From an uncultured bacterium (lineage in GTDB: Bacteria > Verrucomicrobiota > Lentisphaeria > Victivallales > UBA1829), in contig URNX01000009.1 in assembly GCA_900549415.1 (NCBI GenBank), forward strand, positions 1 to 64,000: 64,000 bases of DNA, written 5' to 3'. The translations under genes and the position numbers were made by a program. This document shows, one piece after another, positions 35,667 through 43,438 of the stretch (its first letter is position 1; every line of letters begins with the position of its first letter). Under the pieces are notes generated by a model. That model was not told the DNA's origin. It saw nothing but the letters and a program-made list of their open reading frames with translations, and did no database searches.

Positions 35667-36449
35667 GTGGCGGATCGGGATACCAATGTCCGGGACGCGG
35701 CAGAAGCTCCCGCAAATGCACCATCATGCGGGAGTTTGTCAATCGTCGCAACCCCCATCGGCAATCTGGAGGATATCACCCTCCGCGCCCTGCGCGTTCT
35801 GAAAGAAGCCGACACCATTCTCTGCGAAGACACCCGGCGCACCCGAATCCTCTGCTCGAAATTTGAAATCTCCTCGCGCCTCGAAAGCTACCACATCTTC
35901 AACGAACACGGACGCACTCCCGAACTCATTCGCCGCGTCCGCTCCGGCGAAAAAATCGCCCTTGTGTCCGACGCCGGAATGCCCTGCATCGCCGATCCCG
36001 GTTTTCTGCTCGTCCGCGAAGCCGTCGAAGCCGGAATTGAGCCGGAAATCGTACCCGGCGTCTCCGCCGTCATCTTCTCCGTCGCGGCAAGCGCCCTGCC
36101 GTCCGACCGCTTTGCGTTCCACGGCTTCCTCCCCGTCAAATCCGGAAGACGCGCCGCACGGCTTGAGGAGATCGCAGCAACAAAGCTGACCGCGGTTGTT
36201 TTCGAATCGCCATACCGTCTTTCCAAACTCCTCAATGAAATTCCGCGGTACTTCGGTCCGGAAGTCCCGGTGGTCATCGTCCGCGAAGCCACGAAAGTTC
36301 ATCAGGAAATCCTGCGCGGCACAGCCGCCGAACTCGCGGAAAAACACGGAAAACGCACATGGAAGGGTGAATGCGTCGTCATCATCGGCGCCGCATCCGG
36401 CGATGCGGAGAAAGACGGGCGCGCAGAAAACGGGGAACACGATGAATAA
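35667..36449 (+). CDS. rsmI: 16S rRNA (cytidine1402-2'-O)-methyltransferase
   Basis: Ribosomal decoding-centre methyltransferase of the tetrapyrrole-methylase fold, 260 residues. Family motifs: IVATPIGNLEDITLRAL near residue 27, CEDTRRTR, LVSDAGMPCIADPGF and VPGVSAV, FHGFLP. It starts with GTG at 35667, behind AAGGA, two bases after the previous stop. Its stop overlaps the gmhB start by 8 bases. Confidence 0.93.
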   Translation: MADRDTNVRDAAEAPANAPSCGSLSIVATPIGNLEDITLRALRVLKEADTILCEDTRRTRILCSKFEISSRLESYHIFNEHGRTPELIRRVRSGEKIALVSDAGMPCIADPGFLLVREAVEAGIEPEIVPGVSAVIFSVAASALPSDRFAFHGFLPVKSGRRAARLEEIAATKLTAVVFESPYRLSKLLNEIPRYFGPEVPVVIVREATKVHQEILRGTAAELAEKHGKRTWKGECVVIIGAASGDAEKDGRAENGEHDE

Positions 36450-37020
36450 GGCTTTCTTCCTTGACCGCGACGGCGTCATCGTCGAAGAGGAACACTATCT
36501 TTCCGATCCCGCGAAGGTCCGGCTCTGCCCGGGATGCATCGAAGCGTTCCGCAAGATCGCCGGAGCCGGATATCGGATCATCGTCACCTCGAACCAGTCC
36601 GGAATCGCGCGCGGATACTTCACCTTTGCCGACGTCGCCGCCGTTGAACGCCGGATCTGCGACTTGCTGGCCGCCGGAGGCGCACCGCTTCCGCTCGCAT
36701 GGTATTATTGCCCCCATCACACAAAAGGAACCGTCGCGGAGTATGTCTGCGACTGCAACTGCCGCAAGCCGCATCCGGGAATGCTGCTGCAGGCGGCGGA
36801 AGACCATGACATTTCCCTGGCGGACTCGGTGATGATCGGCGACAAGCTTTCCGATCTGCGCGCCGCGTTTGCCGCAGGCTGTCCCGCCGCCGCACTCGTC
36901 CGCACCGGTCACGGCTCGGAGCAGACTCTTGAAAAACTCGACCGCGATTATGCGGTTGCCGACCATATTCTTGATGCCGTGAATCAACTGCTCGCGCTTC
37001 GGAAAGGAGTTCCGCAATGA
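36442..37020 (+). CDS. gmhB: D-glycero-D-manno-heptose 1,7-bisphosphate phosphatase-like HAD enzyme
   Basis: A 192-residue HAD-IIIA phosphatase. FFLDRDGVIVEEEHY holds the catalytic DxD; TSNQSGIARG is motif II; the Cys/His zinc loop typical of GmhB is seen as CPHH...CDCNCRKPHPGM; IGDKLSDLRAA is the final acidic motif. It removes a phosphate during ADP-heptose synthesis for lipopolysaccharide. I take the ATG at 36442, where family homology begins, inside the end of rsmI. Confidence 0.88.
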   Translation: MNKAFFLDRDGVIVEEEHYLSDPAKVRLCPGCIEAFRKIAGAGYRIIVTSNQSGIARGYFTFADVAAVERRICDLLAAGGAPLPLAWYYCPHHTKGTVAEYVCDCNCRKPHPGMLLQAAEDHDISLADSVMIGDKLSDLRAAFAAGCPAAALVRTGHGSEQTLEKLDRDYAVADHILDAVNQLLALRKGVPQ

Positions 37021-37376
37021 CATTTGAAGACCTCAAAAACAGACTGGAGGACGGAACCGTTCTCGTTTTCGGCAAGATTCTGAACGCAACGCACAACGTC
37101 CGTGGATGCGGCGCGATGGAACTTGACCACCGCAAGGGATTCCGGATCGTCGAACAGAGCCTGAAACAGATCCGCAAAGCCGTCACGGCGGACGGCATTC
37201 TGATTCTCCAGATCCGCGAGGACCGTCTGACTCCCGTCTGCTCCTTCGGCGAGGAAGTTGTCACCGACCTTCCGGAAGAGCTTGAGGAAGAGACTCTCCA
37301 GAAGCTCCCGCGCTTTGATTTTTCCGCGAAAGTCCACGCCCAGAAAGTTCTGAGGAAACTGGGCTACACCGTCTGA
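37017..37376 (+). CDS. Unknown 119-residue protein in the rsmI-gmhB operon
   Basis: I do not recognise this protein. It overlaps the gmhB stop by 4 bases (ATGA). The sequence has a mixed alpha/beta look (VLVFGKILNATHNVRGCGAM, ILILQIREDRLTPVCSFG) and an acidic helix (LPEELEEETLQKL). No signal peptide. Its stop lies 4 bases from the convergent AraC remnant. Confidence 0.7.
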   Translation: MTFEDLKNRLEDGTVLVFGKILNATHNVRGCGAMELDHRKGFRIVEQSLKQIRKAVTADGILILQIREDRLTPVCSFGEEVVTDLPEELEEETLQKLPRFDFSAKVHAQKVLRKLGYTV

Positions 37377-37380
37377 CCCG

Positions 37381-37897
37381 TCACCCCTGGAATTTCCGGC
37401 GGTACTGCAGAGGCGTTTCGCCGTTTACGCGGCGGAAAGCGGAACAGAACCATGCACTGCAGCAGTAGAGAAGCTCGTCCGCGATGTCGGAGACGGGCAT
37501 ATTCGTCTGTTCCAGAAGCCGCTTCGCCTCCTCCATGCGCAGATCCATGAGATACCTGTTCGGCGGCGGAAGCCCCGCCTGCTTCCATTGTCTCAGGAAA
37601 GAGCGGTAAAAGAGGCCGGGCTGCCGGGCCAGGCTCTCCCAGTGGATCGGTTTCTTGAAATTGAGCTGGAGCCAGGCAACAATTTTCAGGATTTTGCGGG
37701 AATTCACCGGAAGAGGATTCTCTTTTTTGTGATAGACCAGCAGAAATTCCTGCACGAGCCGCCAGCAGAGCATGTCTATCCGGTCGATTGTTCCGAACTC
37801 ATCCAGATGCCGGGCTTCCGTCTGAATCTCGCGGAAGATTTCATAAAACGCCGTTTTCCGGGGGAGTTCACAGCAGATAAAATCATCGCTGAACGGC
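37381..37897 (-). pseudogene. AraC-family regulator remnant lacking its N-terminal sensor (cassette C)
   Basis: About 172 residues aligning with the C-terminal two thirds of the intact AraC protein at 61186-62010 (shared: DFGT/AVDR(I/L)DMLCWRL, SWLQLNF-like, YRSFLR(Q/K)WKQ(A/T)GLPPPNR, RMEEAKRLL, SAWF...FRR). Homology stops at FSDDFICCEL, and from there the DNA reads as a glycosidase fragment on the other strand. About 100 N-terminal residues and the promoter are missing. The remaining two-helix DNA-binding domain could still be made, but no start or ribosome site is convincing. Confidence 0.75.
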
Positions 37898-38361
37898 GAG
37901 CTTGCCAAATACTACATTCTGCGCCTGAAGCAGTTCGGGATGAACGCGCTCCGTCTGCATCATTTCGACAACGGGATCACCAAACCCGGAGCAGGCATCA
38001 CATTCGATGAAGAGAAACTCGACCGTTTCTTCCGCCAGATTGCGGAATTCAAAAAAGCGGGGTTCTACATTACTCTCGACCTCTTCACCTCCCGCAGAAA
38101 CGGTCTTCCCAAAAGTATGCGAAAGCCGGACCGTTCGAAACGAAGATCCTTGCGCAGATTGATCCGGAAATGCGGGAAAACATGCTCGATTTCGCCCGCG
38201 GCATCCTCACGCGCAAAAATCCTTACACGGGAATGCCTCTCGCCGGAGACCCCGCGCTGCTCAGCGTTGCCCTGATGAATGAAGTCCAGCTGATTGACCA
38301 CCCGACCGTTCGCTACAACAGTCCGAATCCGCTTCTGCGCGAAGCACTCAACAAAGCATAA
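37888..38361 (+). pseudogene. Decayed glycoside hydrolase fragment (cassette C)
   Basis: Two reading frames together encode part of a clan-A barrel like the cassette B enzyme. First frame: FGMNALRLHHFDNG and FYITLDLFTSRR. After a frameshift near 38105-38115: YAKAGPFETK and LTRKNPYTGMPLAGDPALL, then LMNEVQL with the acid/base position, to a stop at 38359-38361. Both the start and the C-terminal half are gone. Confidence 0.8.
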
Positions 38362-38705
38362 TCGTGTATGGCATGAACATTTTTCTCGGAGGAGGCGCAT
38401 GGAACAGCAACCGCTTTGTCCGCATGAGCCAGATTGCAAAGAAAAACAACGACTGGGAACCACAGGGGGCACTCAGCAATGTCATTCTTCTCGGAGATAG
38501 CTATCTCGCGGAAGACGTGTGGAAATGCCAGTTCGCCAGACTCAACGCAGGAAACACCAACAAAATTCATCTGCGGCACAACAACCGCGCAAACACGCTG
38601 ATGTGCGACGGAAGCGGACGCGCCCTCTCCAGCGGAGCCATCGTCACCACGCATAAAGGCAGTCTCGGCGGGATCGTCGACGAACAGCTGGTTCCGCTGC
38701 AATAA
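38362..38705 (+). pseudogene. Pseudopilin C-terminal fragment (cassette C)
   Basis: About 110 residues matching the C-terminal half of the pseudopilins: YGMNIFLGGGAW, LLGDSYLAE and the end motif H-x9-DG (HNNRANTLMCDG). The FTLIELL helix and first half are missing, so it cannot be a membrane-inserted pilin. It follows the glycosidase fragment directly, whereas intact cassettes have the pilin first. Confidence 0.75.
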
Positions 38706-38734
38706 CAAATTCAAAGCTGCCCGTAAAAACAACC

Positions 38735-38777
38735 GCCGCCGGACTGCTTTCATAAGCAATCCGGCGGCGAATTTTTT
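38735..38777. terminator. Strong hairpin terminator after cassette C
   Basis: GCCGCCGGA (38735-38743) pairs with TCCGGCGGC (38760-38768), with more pairing at TGCTT/AAGCA, then TTTTTT on the plus strand. It may serve both the remnant and the convergent isomerase gene. Confidence 0.85.
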
Positions 38778-38794
38778 ACCATCAAAGGGACGGG

Positions 38795-39790
38795 TTATTT
38801 CCGCTTGTCCATCGCATCGTCGAATTTGATTTTCGAGGGGATGAAATCGATTTTCTTCACAAATTCAAACGCATTCTGAGCGCCGTATTCGCGATCCATA
38901 CCGGAGTCCTCCCACTCGACCGAGAGCGGTCCCTGATAGTCGATGCGGTTCAGCTCGCGGATGATGCTTTCAAAATCAACGTCGCCGTGTCCGGGACTGC
39001 GGAAATCCCAGCCGCGGTTCGGCTTGCCGAAGTCAAGATGCGAACACAGAATGCCGGTCTTGCCGTCCAGCGTAACGGCGGCGTCTTTCACATGAACATG
39101 ATAAATCCGCTCCGGGAATTCCTTCAGGAAGCAGACCGGATTCATCATCTGCCACTGCAGGTGGCTCGGGTCGAAATTGAAGCCGAATTCCGGACGGTTT
39201 CCGATCGCTTCAAGCGTGCGTTTTGCAGAATAAATATCAAACGCGATTTCGGTCGGGTGAACCTCAAGAGCAAATTTCACTCCGCAGTTTTTGAACTCAT
39301 CCATGATCGGATTCCAGGTCTTGGCAAAGAATTCGTAGCCGGCGTCGATCATGTCTTCGGTGACCGGCGGGAAGCTGTAGAGCATGTGCCAGATCGGCGA
39401 GCCGGTGAAGCCGGTGACGACTTCAGCTCCGAGATTCGCGGCGGCGCGGGCGCTGAGCTTCATCTGTTCGATCGCCCATTTGCGTTTCGCCTCTTTTTTG
39501 CCTGCGAGCTTCGCAGGAGCGAAACGGTCGGTGCGGCAGTCGTCGTCGGGGTCGCAGGTGAGCTGACCGGCAAGGTGATTGCTGATCGCCCAGAGTTTGA
39601 GGTTGTTTTTCTTGAGTGTGTCAAGAAGTTTTTTGCAGTATTTCTTATCGGTTGCGGCCTTGTCGATATCGAGGTGGTCGCCGGAAGCGGCGAGTTCGAG
39701 TCCCTCGTACCCCCAGGATGCGGCTTTTGCGGCCATCGTCTTGAGCGGCAGGTCAGCCCATTGTCCGGTAAACAGAGTGATTGGTCTCAT
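38795..39790 (-). CDS. Sugar phosphate isomerase/epimerase (xylose-isomerase-like TIM barrel)
   Basis: A 331-residue cytoplasmic TIM-barrel protein. Metal and substrate residues can be placed in KFALEVHPTE (Glu), FGFNFDPSHLQWQ (Asp, His), YHVHVKDA and the C-terminal PLSVEWEDSGMD (Glu). Relatives interconvert sugars or inositols, often next to oxidoreductases. It appears monocistronic with a promoter at 39830-39858 and a GGAAGGAG ribosome site. The exact substrate is unknown. Confidence 0.85.
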   Translation of the reverse strand: MRPITLFTGQWADLPLKTMAAKAASWGYEGLELAASGDHLDIDKAATDKKYCKKLLDTLKKNNLKLWAISNHLAGQLTCDPDDDCRTDRFAPAKLAGKKEAKRKWAIEQMKLSARAAANLGAEVVTGFTGSPIWHMLYSFPPVTEDMIDAGYEFFAKTWNPIMDEFKNCGVKFALEVHPTEIAFDIYSAKRTLEAIGNRPEFGFNFDPSHLQWQMMNPVCFLKEFPERIYHVHVKDAAVTLDGKTGILCSHLDFGKPNRGWDFRSPGHGDVDFESIIRELNRIDYQGPLSVEWEDSGMDREYGAQNAFEFVKKIDFIPSKIKFDDAMDKRK

Positions 39791-39829
39791 TCTTTCAGTC
39801 TCCTTCCGTTAAATTTGAAGTAACGCTGA

Positions 39830-39858
39830 AATGTATTCCCGAATTGCGCGATTGTCAA
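39830..39858 (-). promoter_or_regulatory. Putative promoter of the isomerase/epimerase gene
   Basis: Minus-strand TTGACA (39858-39853) and TACATT (39835-39830), 17-bp spacer. Confidence 0.6.
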
Positions 39859-39906
39859 GTTCGAATTCGAGGGAAAACCGATTTTTGTTGCCCCCCGAAG
39901 CTCCGG

Positions 39907-40395
39907 TCAGGCGCGTTTTTTCTCCTGCGGGGCAATCTCCGGCTCGGAGAGACGCACCACAAAGTTTTTCGGGTTGCAGCGATCCCCTTCTCCGGATGCG
40001 AGAATCTTTTTGTAATAATCCTTTTTGTATTTCAGAACCTGCATCTGCTTCCGCAGATTTTTGAGCTGGTCGCGCAGGATTTTTTCCTGATTGAAAATCA
40101 GTTCCGCACGCTGGGGAATCGTGGAATCCCCGATTTTGCACATGTCAATGTAGCTCTTCACTCCTTCGATCGAGAGTCCGGTGGAGCGAAGACAGTGTAC
40201 CAGCTTCAGCCAGCTGATGTTGTAATCGGAAAACAGACGGATGTTGCCGTCCGTGCGGTCGACAAACGGGATGAGCCCGATATTGTCGTAATAGCGGACC
40301 GTGTAAGGGGAGAGCTCCATCATCTCCGCGACTTCTTTGACGGTATATTTCGGCGTTCTGTCGCGCAGGAAATCGAACTGTTTTGTTTTCGGCAT
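39907..40395 (-). CDS. MerR-family transcriptional regulator
   Basis: A 162-residue regulator: winged helix YTVKEVAEMMELSPYTVRYYDNIGLIPF at about residues 17-45, GNIRLFSDYNISWL, then a coiled-coil dimer helix (FNQEKILRDQLKNLRKQMQVLKYKK). It has no Cys cluster of the metal sensors, so it may respond to an organic or oxidative signal. It diverges from the flavodoxin operon; a palindrome lies in front of each promoter. Confidence 0.92.
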   Translation of the reverse strand: MPKTKQFDFLRDRTPKYTVKEVAEMMELSPYTVRYYDNIGLIPFVDRTDGNIRLFSDYNISWLKLVHCLRSTGLSIEGVKSYIDMCKIGDSTIPQRAELIFNQEKILRDQLKNLRKQMQVLKYKKDYYKKILASGEGDRCNPKNFVVRLSEPEIAPQEKKRA

Positions 40396-40413
40396 GGCAA
40401 GATCCCTTTCATA

Positions 40414-40428
40414 TTAGAGTTGCTCTAA
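40414..40428. promoter_or_regulatory. MerR operator 1
   Basis: TTAGAGTTGCTCTAA, a perfect 6-3-6 palindrome 19 bases before the MerR gene start. Confidence 0.6.
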
Positions 40429-40543
40429 TTTATCCACGAAAACATATTTTTCAAGTTTTCTCCATGCAAAAAGCTGTTTTCCTCTGCGGCATCTGCCATT
40501 TTTGAGTTCAAAAAAATAAAATTAAAATTTTTTATTTTTCCCT

Positions 40544-40573
40544 TTGACTTAGAGCTGCTGTAAAGATTATGTT
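40544..40573 (+). promoter_or_regulatory. MerR-controlled promoter with operator 2
   Basis: TTGACT (40544-40549) and TATGTT (40568-40573) are 18 bp apart, slightly long, as for MerR promoters. Between them TTAGAGCTGCTGTAA (40549-40563) repeats operator 1 with two changes. Confidence 0.6.
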
Positions 40574-40632
40574 ACAGGTATAAACAAAAAAGTGAAGCGT
40601 GGCGCTTCGCGAAAACAGAAGGAGGATCAGTC

Positions 40633-40761
40633 ATGATGAAAAAGAAAATTGCTGCTTTGGCACTTGCCGCCACCGGAACAAAAAGCCGGATTCAGACTGT
40701 CTCCCTTGCCCTCGAAGCCGGAGGCGGACCGCACATGCTTCACAGGCATAAGCACGCATAG
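40633..40761 (+). CDS. Short exported-like ORF, possibly a deletion remnant
   Basis: 42 residues with an AAGGAGG ribosome site. The first 14 (MMKKKIAALALAAT) look like a signal peptide start; the rest (SLALEAGGGPHMLHRHKHA) is His-rich and resembles a cupin entry motif. It is the first ORF after the MerR-type promoter. It may be a leader peptide, a metal-binding small protein, or an exported cupin gene shortened by deletion. Confidence 0.4.
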   Translation: MMKKKIAALALAATGTKSRIQTVSLALEAGGGPHMLHRHKHA

Positions 40762-40832
40762 AAAATAAGTATTTGCTATTTTCTCAAATGCGGATATTGT
40801 AAGTCTCAGATTGGAAAATATGGAGGTGAATC

Positions 40833-41060
40833 TTGAACGGATATCCCCAAACGGATTTTCTGCTGAGGCGGAACCTGAAGGACGCCGGGTTCGGACCAAA
40901 GGGAACTGAAGACTTCCTGCGTCTCAACGGCAATGTGCGGGAACAGCTCGTGCTGCTCGTGCGCCAGAGGCTCGCATTACTGAAAAAGGTACATGACAAT
41001 CAGAGCCGGATCGACTGTCTCGACCATCTGATCAACCAAATGAAAGGAATGCAATTATGA
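40833..41060 (+). CDS. Small protein of unknown function in the MerR-controlled operon
   Basis: 75 residues starting with TTG at 40833 behind GGAGGTGAA. The protein is helical: FLLRRNLKDAGFG, then a Leu-rich amphipathic helix (REQLVLLVRQRLALLKKV) and a C-terminal helix. No domain recognised and no signal peptide. The stop overlaps the flavodoxin start by 4 bases. Confidence 0.65.
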   Translation: MNGYPQTDFLLRRNLKDAGFGPKGTEDFLRLNGNVREQLVLLVRQRLALLKKVHDNQSRIDCLDHLINQMKGMQL

Positions 41061-41641
41061 AAACCAGACTCAACATTCTCGCAATGGCGGCCGCAATGTT
41101 CGCAGCAGGCGGATGCGCCGCAGACAACGTCTCAACGGAACACGCAACCGCGGAATCTGCGAAAATCCTCGTAGCCTACTACTCCTACAGCGGAAACACC
41201 CGTTTCGCGGCGGAGGAAATCCAGAAGGCGACCAGCGGAACGCTCTTTGAGATTGTCCCCGTCAAGGCGTACTCAACCGATTACAACGAATGTGTCGCCG
41301 AGGCAAAGAAAGAGATCCGCGCGGGCGTCAAACCGGAACTCAAATCAGTGACGCCAGATCTCTCAAAATACGACGTCATCTTCGTCGGCACTCCGAACTG
41401 GTGGAGCACGATGGCGCCTCCGGTCCTGACCTTCCTCTCCTCGGGCAACTTCGCCGGCAAGACGGTCATCCCGTTTGTCACTCATGGAGGCGGCGGAATG
41501 GCGAACTGCGAACGCGACATGCACAAAGCTCTCCCGAACGCGAAATTCGCAAAGGGCGGCGCATTCTCCGGAAGCCGCGTCCGCAGTTCCGGCGACGCAA
41601 TCCGCAGCTGGCTCAAGGATGTTATCACAATCAAAAAATGA
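41057..41641 (+). CDS. Exported flavodoxin-like lipoprotein
   Basis: 194 residues with a lipoprotein signal (AAGGC, Cys20) and then a flavodoxin fold: the FMN phosphate loop YYSYSGNTRFAAEEI, the aromatic loop VGTPNWWSTMAPPV and THGGGGMANCE. An electron carrier or quinone/flavin reductase on the outside of the cytoplasmic membrane is likely. It is coupled to the preceding gene and followed after 8 bases by the carboxymuconolactone decarboxylase gene. Confidence 0.85.
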   Translation: MKTRLNILAMAAAMFAAGGCAADNVSTEHATAESAKILVAYYSYSGNTRFAAEEIQKATSGTLFEIVPVKAYSTDYNECVAEAKKEIRAGVKPELKSVTPDLSKYDVIFVGTPNWWSTMAPPVLTFLSSGNFAGKTVIPFVTHGGGGMANCERDMHKALPNAKFAKGGAFSGSRVRSSGDAIRSWLKDVITIKK

Positions 41642-41649
41642 GGTGACGC

Positions 41650-42702
41650 ATGAGAACTCTGCTCGGAATTCTCCTCGCTCTGTTCTGCACTGCAACTTTT
41701 CTGGAGGCAAAAGACATGAACGCATTGAGCACCAATGAACGCAATCTCGCCGCCATCGCCGCAAACACCGCGCGCGGCGATATGGCAAATCTGAAAACCG
41801 CCCTGAACAAAGGTCTCGACGAGGGACTCTCCATCAATGAAATCAAAGAGGTTCTGACTCAGCTTTACGCCTACTGCGGATTCCCGCGCAGTCTGAACGC
41901 GCTCGGCAACTTCATGAGCGTGGTTCAGGAACGCGCCGCAAAAGGAATCAAGGACAACGACGGCAAACTGCCGGGGCCGCTCCCCGCCGGCAAGAGCATC
42001 GACTTCGGAACTGCAAATCAGACAAAACTCTGCGGACGCGAAGTCAAAGGAGCTCTGTTCGACTTCGCTCCAGCGATCGACTTCTATCTGAAAGCGCATC
42101 TGTTCGGCGACATTTTCGGACGTGACAATCTGGACTGGAAGACGCGTGAAATTGCGACAATTGCCGCTCTCGCCGCGCTCCCCGGAGCGGATTCCCAGCT
42201 CAAATCACACATCGGCATCGGCAAGCACAACGGCGTGACCGATGAACAGATCCGCGAAATTCTCGTTCTCGTCACTCAGAATGAATACGGCGTGCCGCGC
42301 ATCAGCGACTTCCCCGTCGGACAGGAGAACACCGCGTATGCGAAATACTTCAGCGGCAAATCCTACCTTGCCCGTCTGGCGAAGGACGATCGCCTGAACG
42401 TCCCCGTCGCAAACGTCACCTTCGAGCCCGGCTGCCGCAACAACTGGCACAGCCATACGGGCGGACAGCTTCTGATCGCAGTCGGCGGAGTCGGCTTCTA
42501 TCAGGAACGGGGCAAGGCCGCGCGCAAACTGCTCCCCGGCGACGTCGTCGAGATTCCGCCGAATACGGATCACTGGCACGGAGCCGCGCCGGACAGCTGG
42601 TTCTCGCATCTCGCCATTGAGTGCAATCCGAAGACCAACAAAAACACCTGGCTCGAACCCGTCAGCGACGCCGACTACGCCGCGGCGACGAAAGGCGGAT
42701 AA
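41650..42702 (+). CDS. Exported protein with two carboxymuconolactone-decarboxylase-like domains and a cupin
   Basis: 350 residues with a signal peptide (LLGILLALFCTATFLEA). Residues about 30-110 and 130-220 are AhpD/CMD-like helical domains (LTQLYAYCGFPRSLNAL; TREIATIAAL ... LKSHIGIGKHNGVTDEQIREIL). The first keeps one Cys and the second none, so a peroxidase-type CxxC is absent. The cupin at 250-330 has WHSHTGGQLLIAVGG and DHWHGAAP metal His residues. Probably a periplasmic enzyme for a small organic molecule. Last gene of the operon. Confidence 0.85.
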   Translation: MRTLLGILLALFCTATFLEAKDMNALSTNERNLAAIAANTARGDMANLKTALNKGLDEGLSINEIKEVLTQLYAYCGFPRSLNALGNFMSVVQERAAKGIKDNDGKLPGPLPAGKSIDFGTANQTKLCGREVKGALFDFAPAIDFYLKAHLFGDIFGRDNLDWKTREIATIAALAALPGADSQLKSHIGIGKHNGVTDEQIREILVLVTQNEYGVPRISDFPVGQENTAYAKYFSGKSYLARLAKDDRLNVPVANVTFEPGCRNNWHSHTGGQLLIAVGGVGFYQERGKAARKLLPGDVVEIPPNTDHWHGAAPDSWFSHLAIECNPKTNKNTWLEPVSDADYAAATKGG

Positions 42703-42705
42703 CCG

Positions 42706-42730
42706 CCGCACCGTCCCGGAGACGGTGCGG
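42706..42730 (+). terminator. Stem-loop after the MerR-controlled operon
   Basis: CCGCACCGTC (42706-42715) pairs perfectly with GACGGTGCGG (42721-42730). No T-run follows, so it may protect the mRNA end rather than terminate by itself. Confidence 0.5.
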
Positions 42731-42824
42731 TCCGAAAGCCTGCACATCATGAAGCCGGCGGGACGGCAAAGCCCCCTTCCGGCTCCGCAGCTAAAAAATG
42801 TCTCTCCCCGTATTTCTCCAAAGA

Positions 42825-42852
42825 TTGCATTTCAGGATTTTTATGATATATT
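42825..42852 (+). promoter_or_regulatory. Putative promoter of the lipoprotein and debranching enzyme genes
   Basis: TTGCAT (42825-42830) and TATATT (42847-42852), 16-bp spacer, 32 bases before the lipoprotein ATG. Confidence 0.5.
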
Positions 42853-42884
42853 GAATCAAAAATTATCTGAAAGGAATTTATTCC

Positions 42885-43424
42885 ATGCATGCTTCGCAAA
42901 TAAAAAACTTCTGCCGCGTCCTGGCGTGTCTGCTCGCCGCAATCATCTTCTCCGGCTGCTCGTCCGAAGATAAAAAGGAAAACCGCGGGGAAAGAGTCTA
43001 CCGGAAACTCAAAAACTATACGCTCAATCTATCCATCATCTCGACAAAAGGCGAATACCGGAGGACGGAAGCGAATCCGGTGCTGCGGTTCTCCGTCAAA
43101 AACGAGGGGGCAAACCAGCTCGCAATCCATGAGTGGAAAATGCACGAACAGGAGAATATCCGCGTGCTCTATGCGCCGTGCCCCGTGCGCGGTTCGACAA
43201 AGGATATTCCAAAGGAGCAATGGAAAGTCTCCGAGCGCGTCATGCTGAAAAATTCCGTTCCGCGATACCCGCTTGAACTCGCGCCGAACAACGCGGTGCT
43301 TGTCGATGTGCCGCTGCTCTTCCTCCGGACCATCGAAAAGCCCGGACGGTATGCCGTGAAGGGCGAACTGGATCTCCAGTCCGTCTCCGCGCAGAGTCTG
43401 CCCATTGAAATCGAAATCCGCTGA
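42885..43424 (+). CDS. Lipoprotein of unknown function
   Basis: 179 residues with a lipobox FSGC (Cys25). The mature part looks like a single immunoglobulin-like beta sandwich: TLNLSIISTKGEY, LRFSVKNEGANQLAIHEW, and a C-terminal GRYAVKGELDLQSVSAQSLPIEIEI, like domains that measure or bind other envelope proteins. Only 14 bases separate it from the debranching enzyme gene, yet that enzyme is cytoplasmic, so a shared function is uncertain. Confidence 0.7.
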   Translation: MHASQIKNFCRVLACLLAAIIFSGCSSEDKKENRGERVYRKLKNYTLNLSIISTKGEYRRTEANPVLRFSVKNEGANQLAIHEWKMHEQENIRVLYAPCPVRGSTKDIPKEQWKVSERVMLKNSVPRYPLELAPNNAVLVDVPLLFLRTIEKPGRYAVKGELDLQSVSAQSLPIEIEIR

Positions 43425-43438
43425 ACAGGAATGAAATC

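Noticed and set aside
38350..38362. Recombination of the glycosidase fragment with a pilin gene at an ALNKA motif
   Set aside because: The fragment ends with EALNKA and pilins contain PALNKAR, but five residues can match by chance and the glycosidase family could have this sequence itself.
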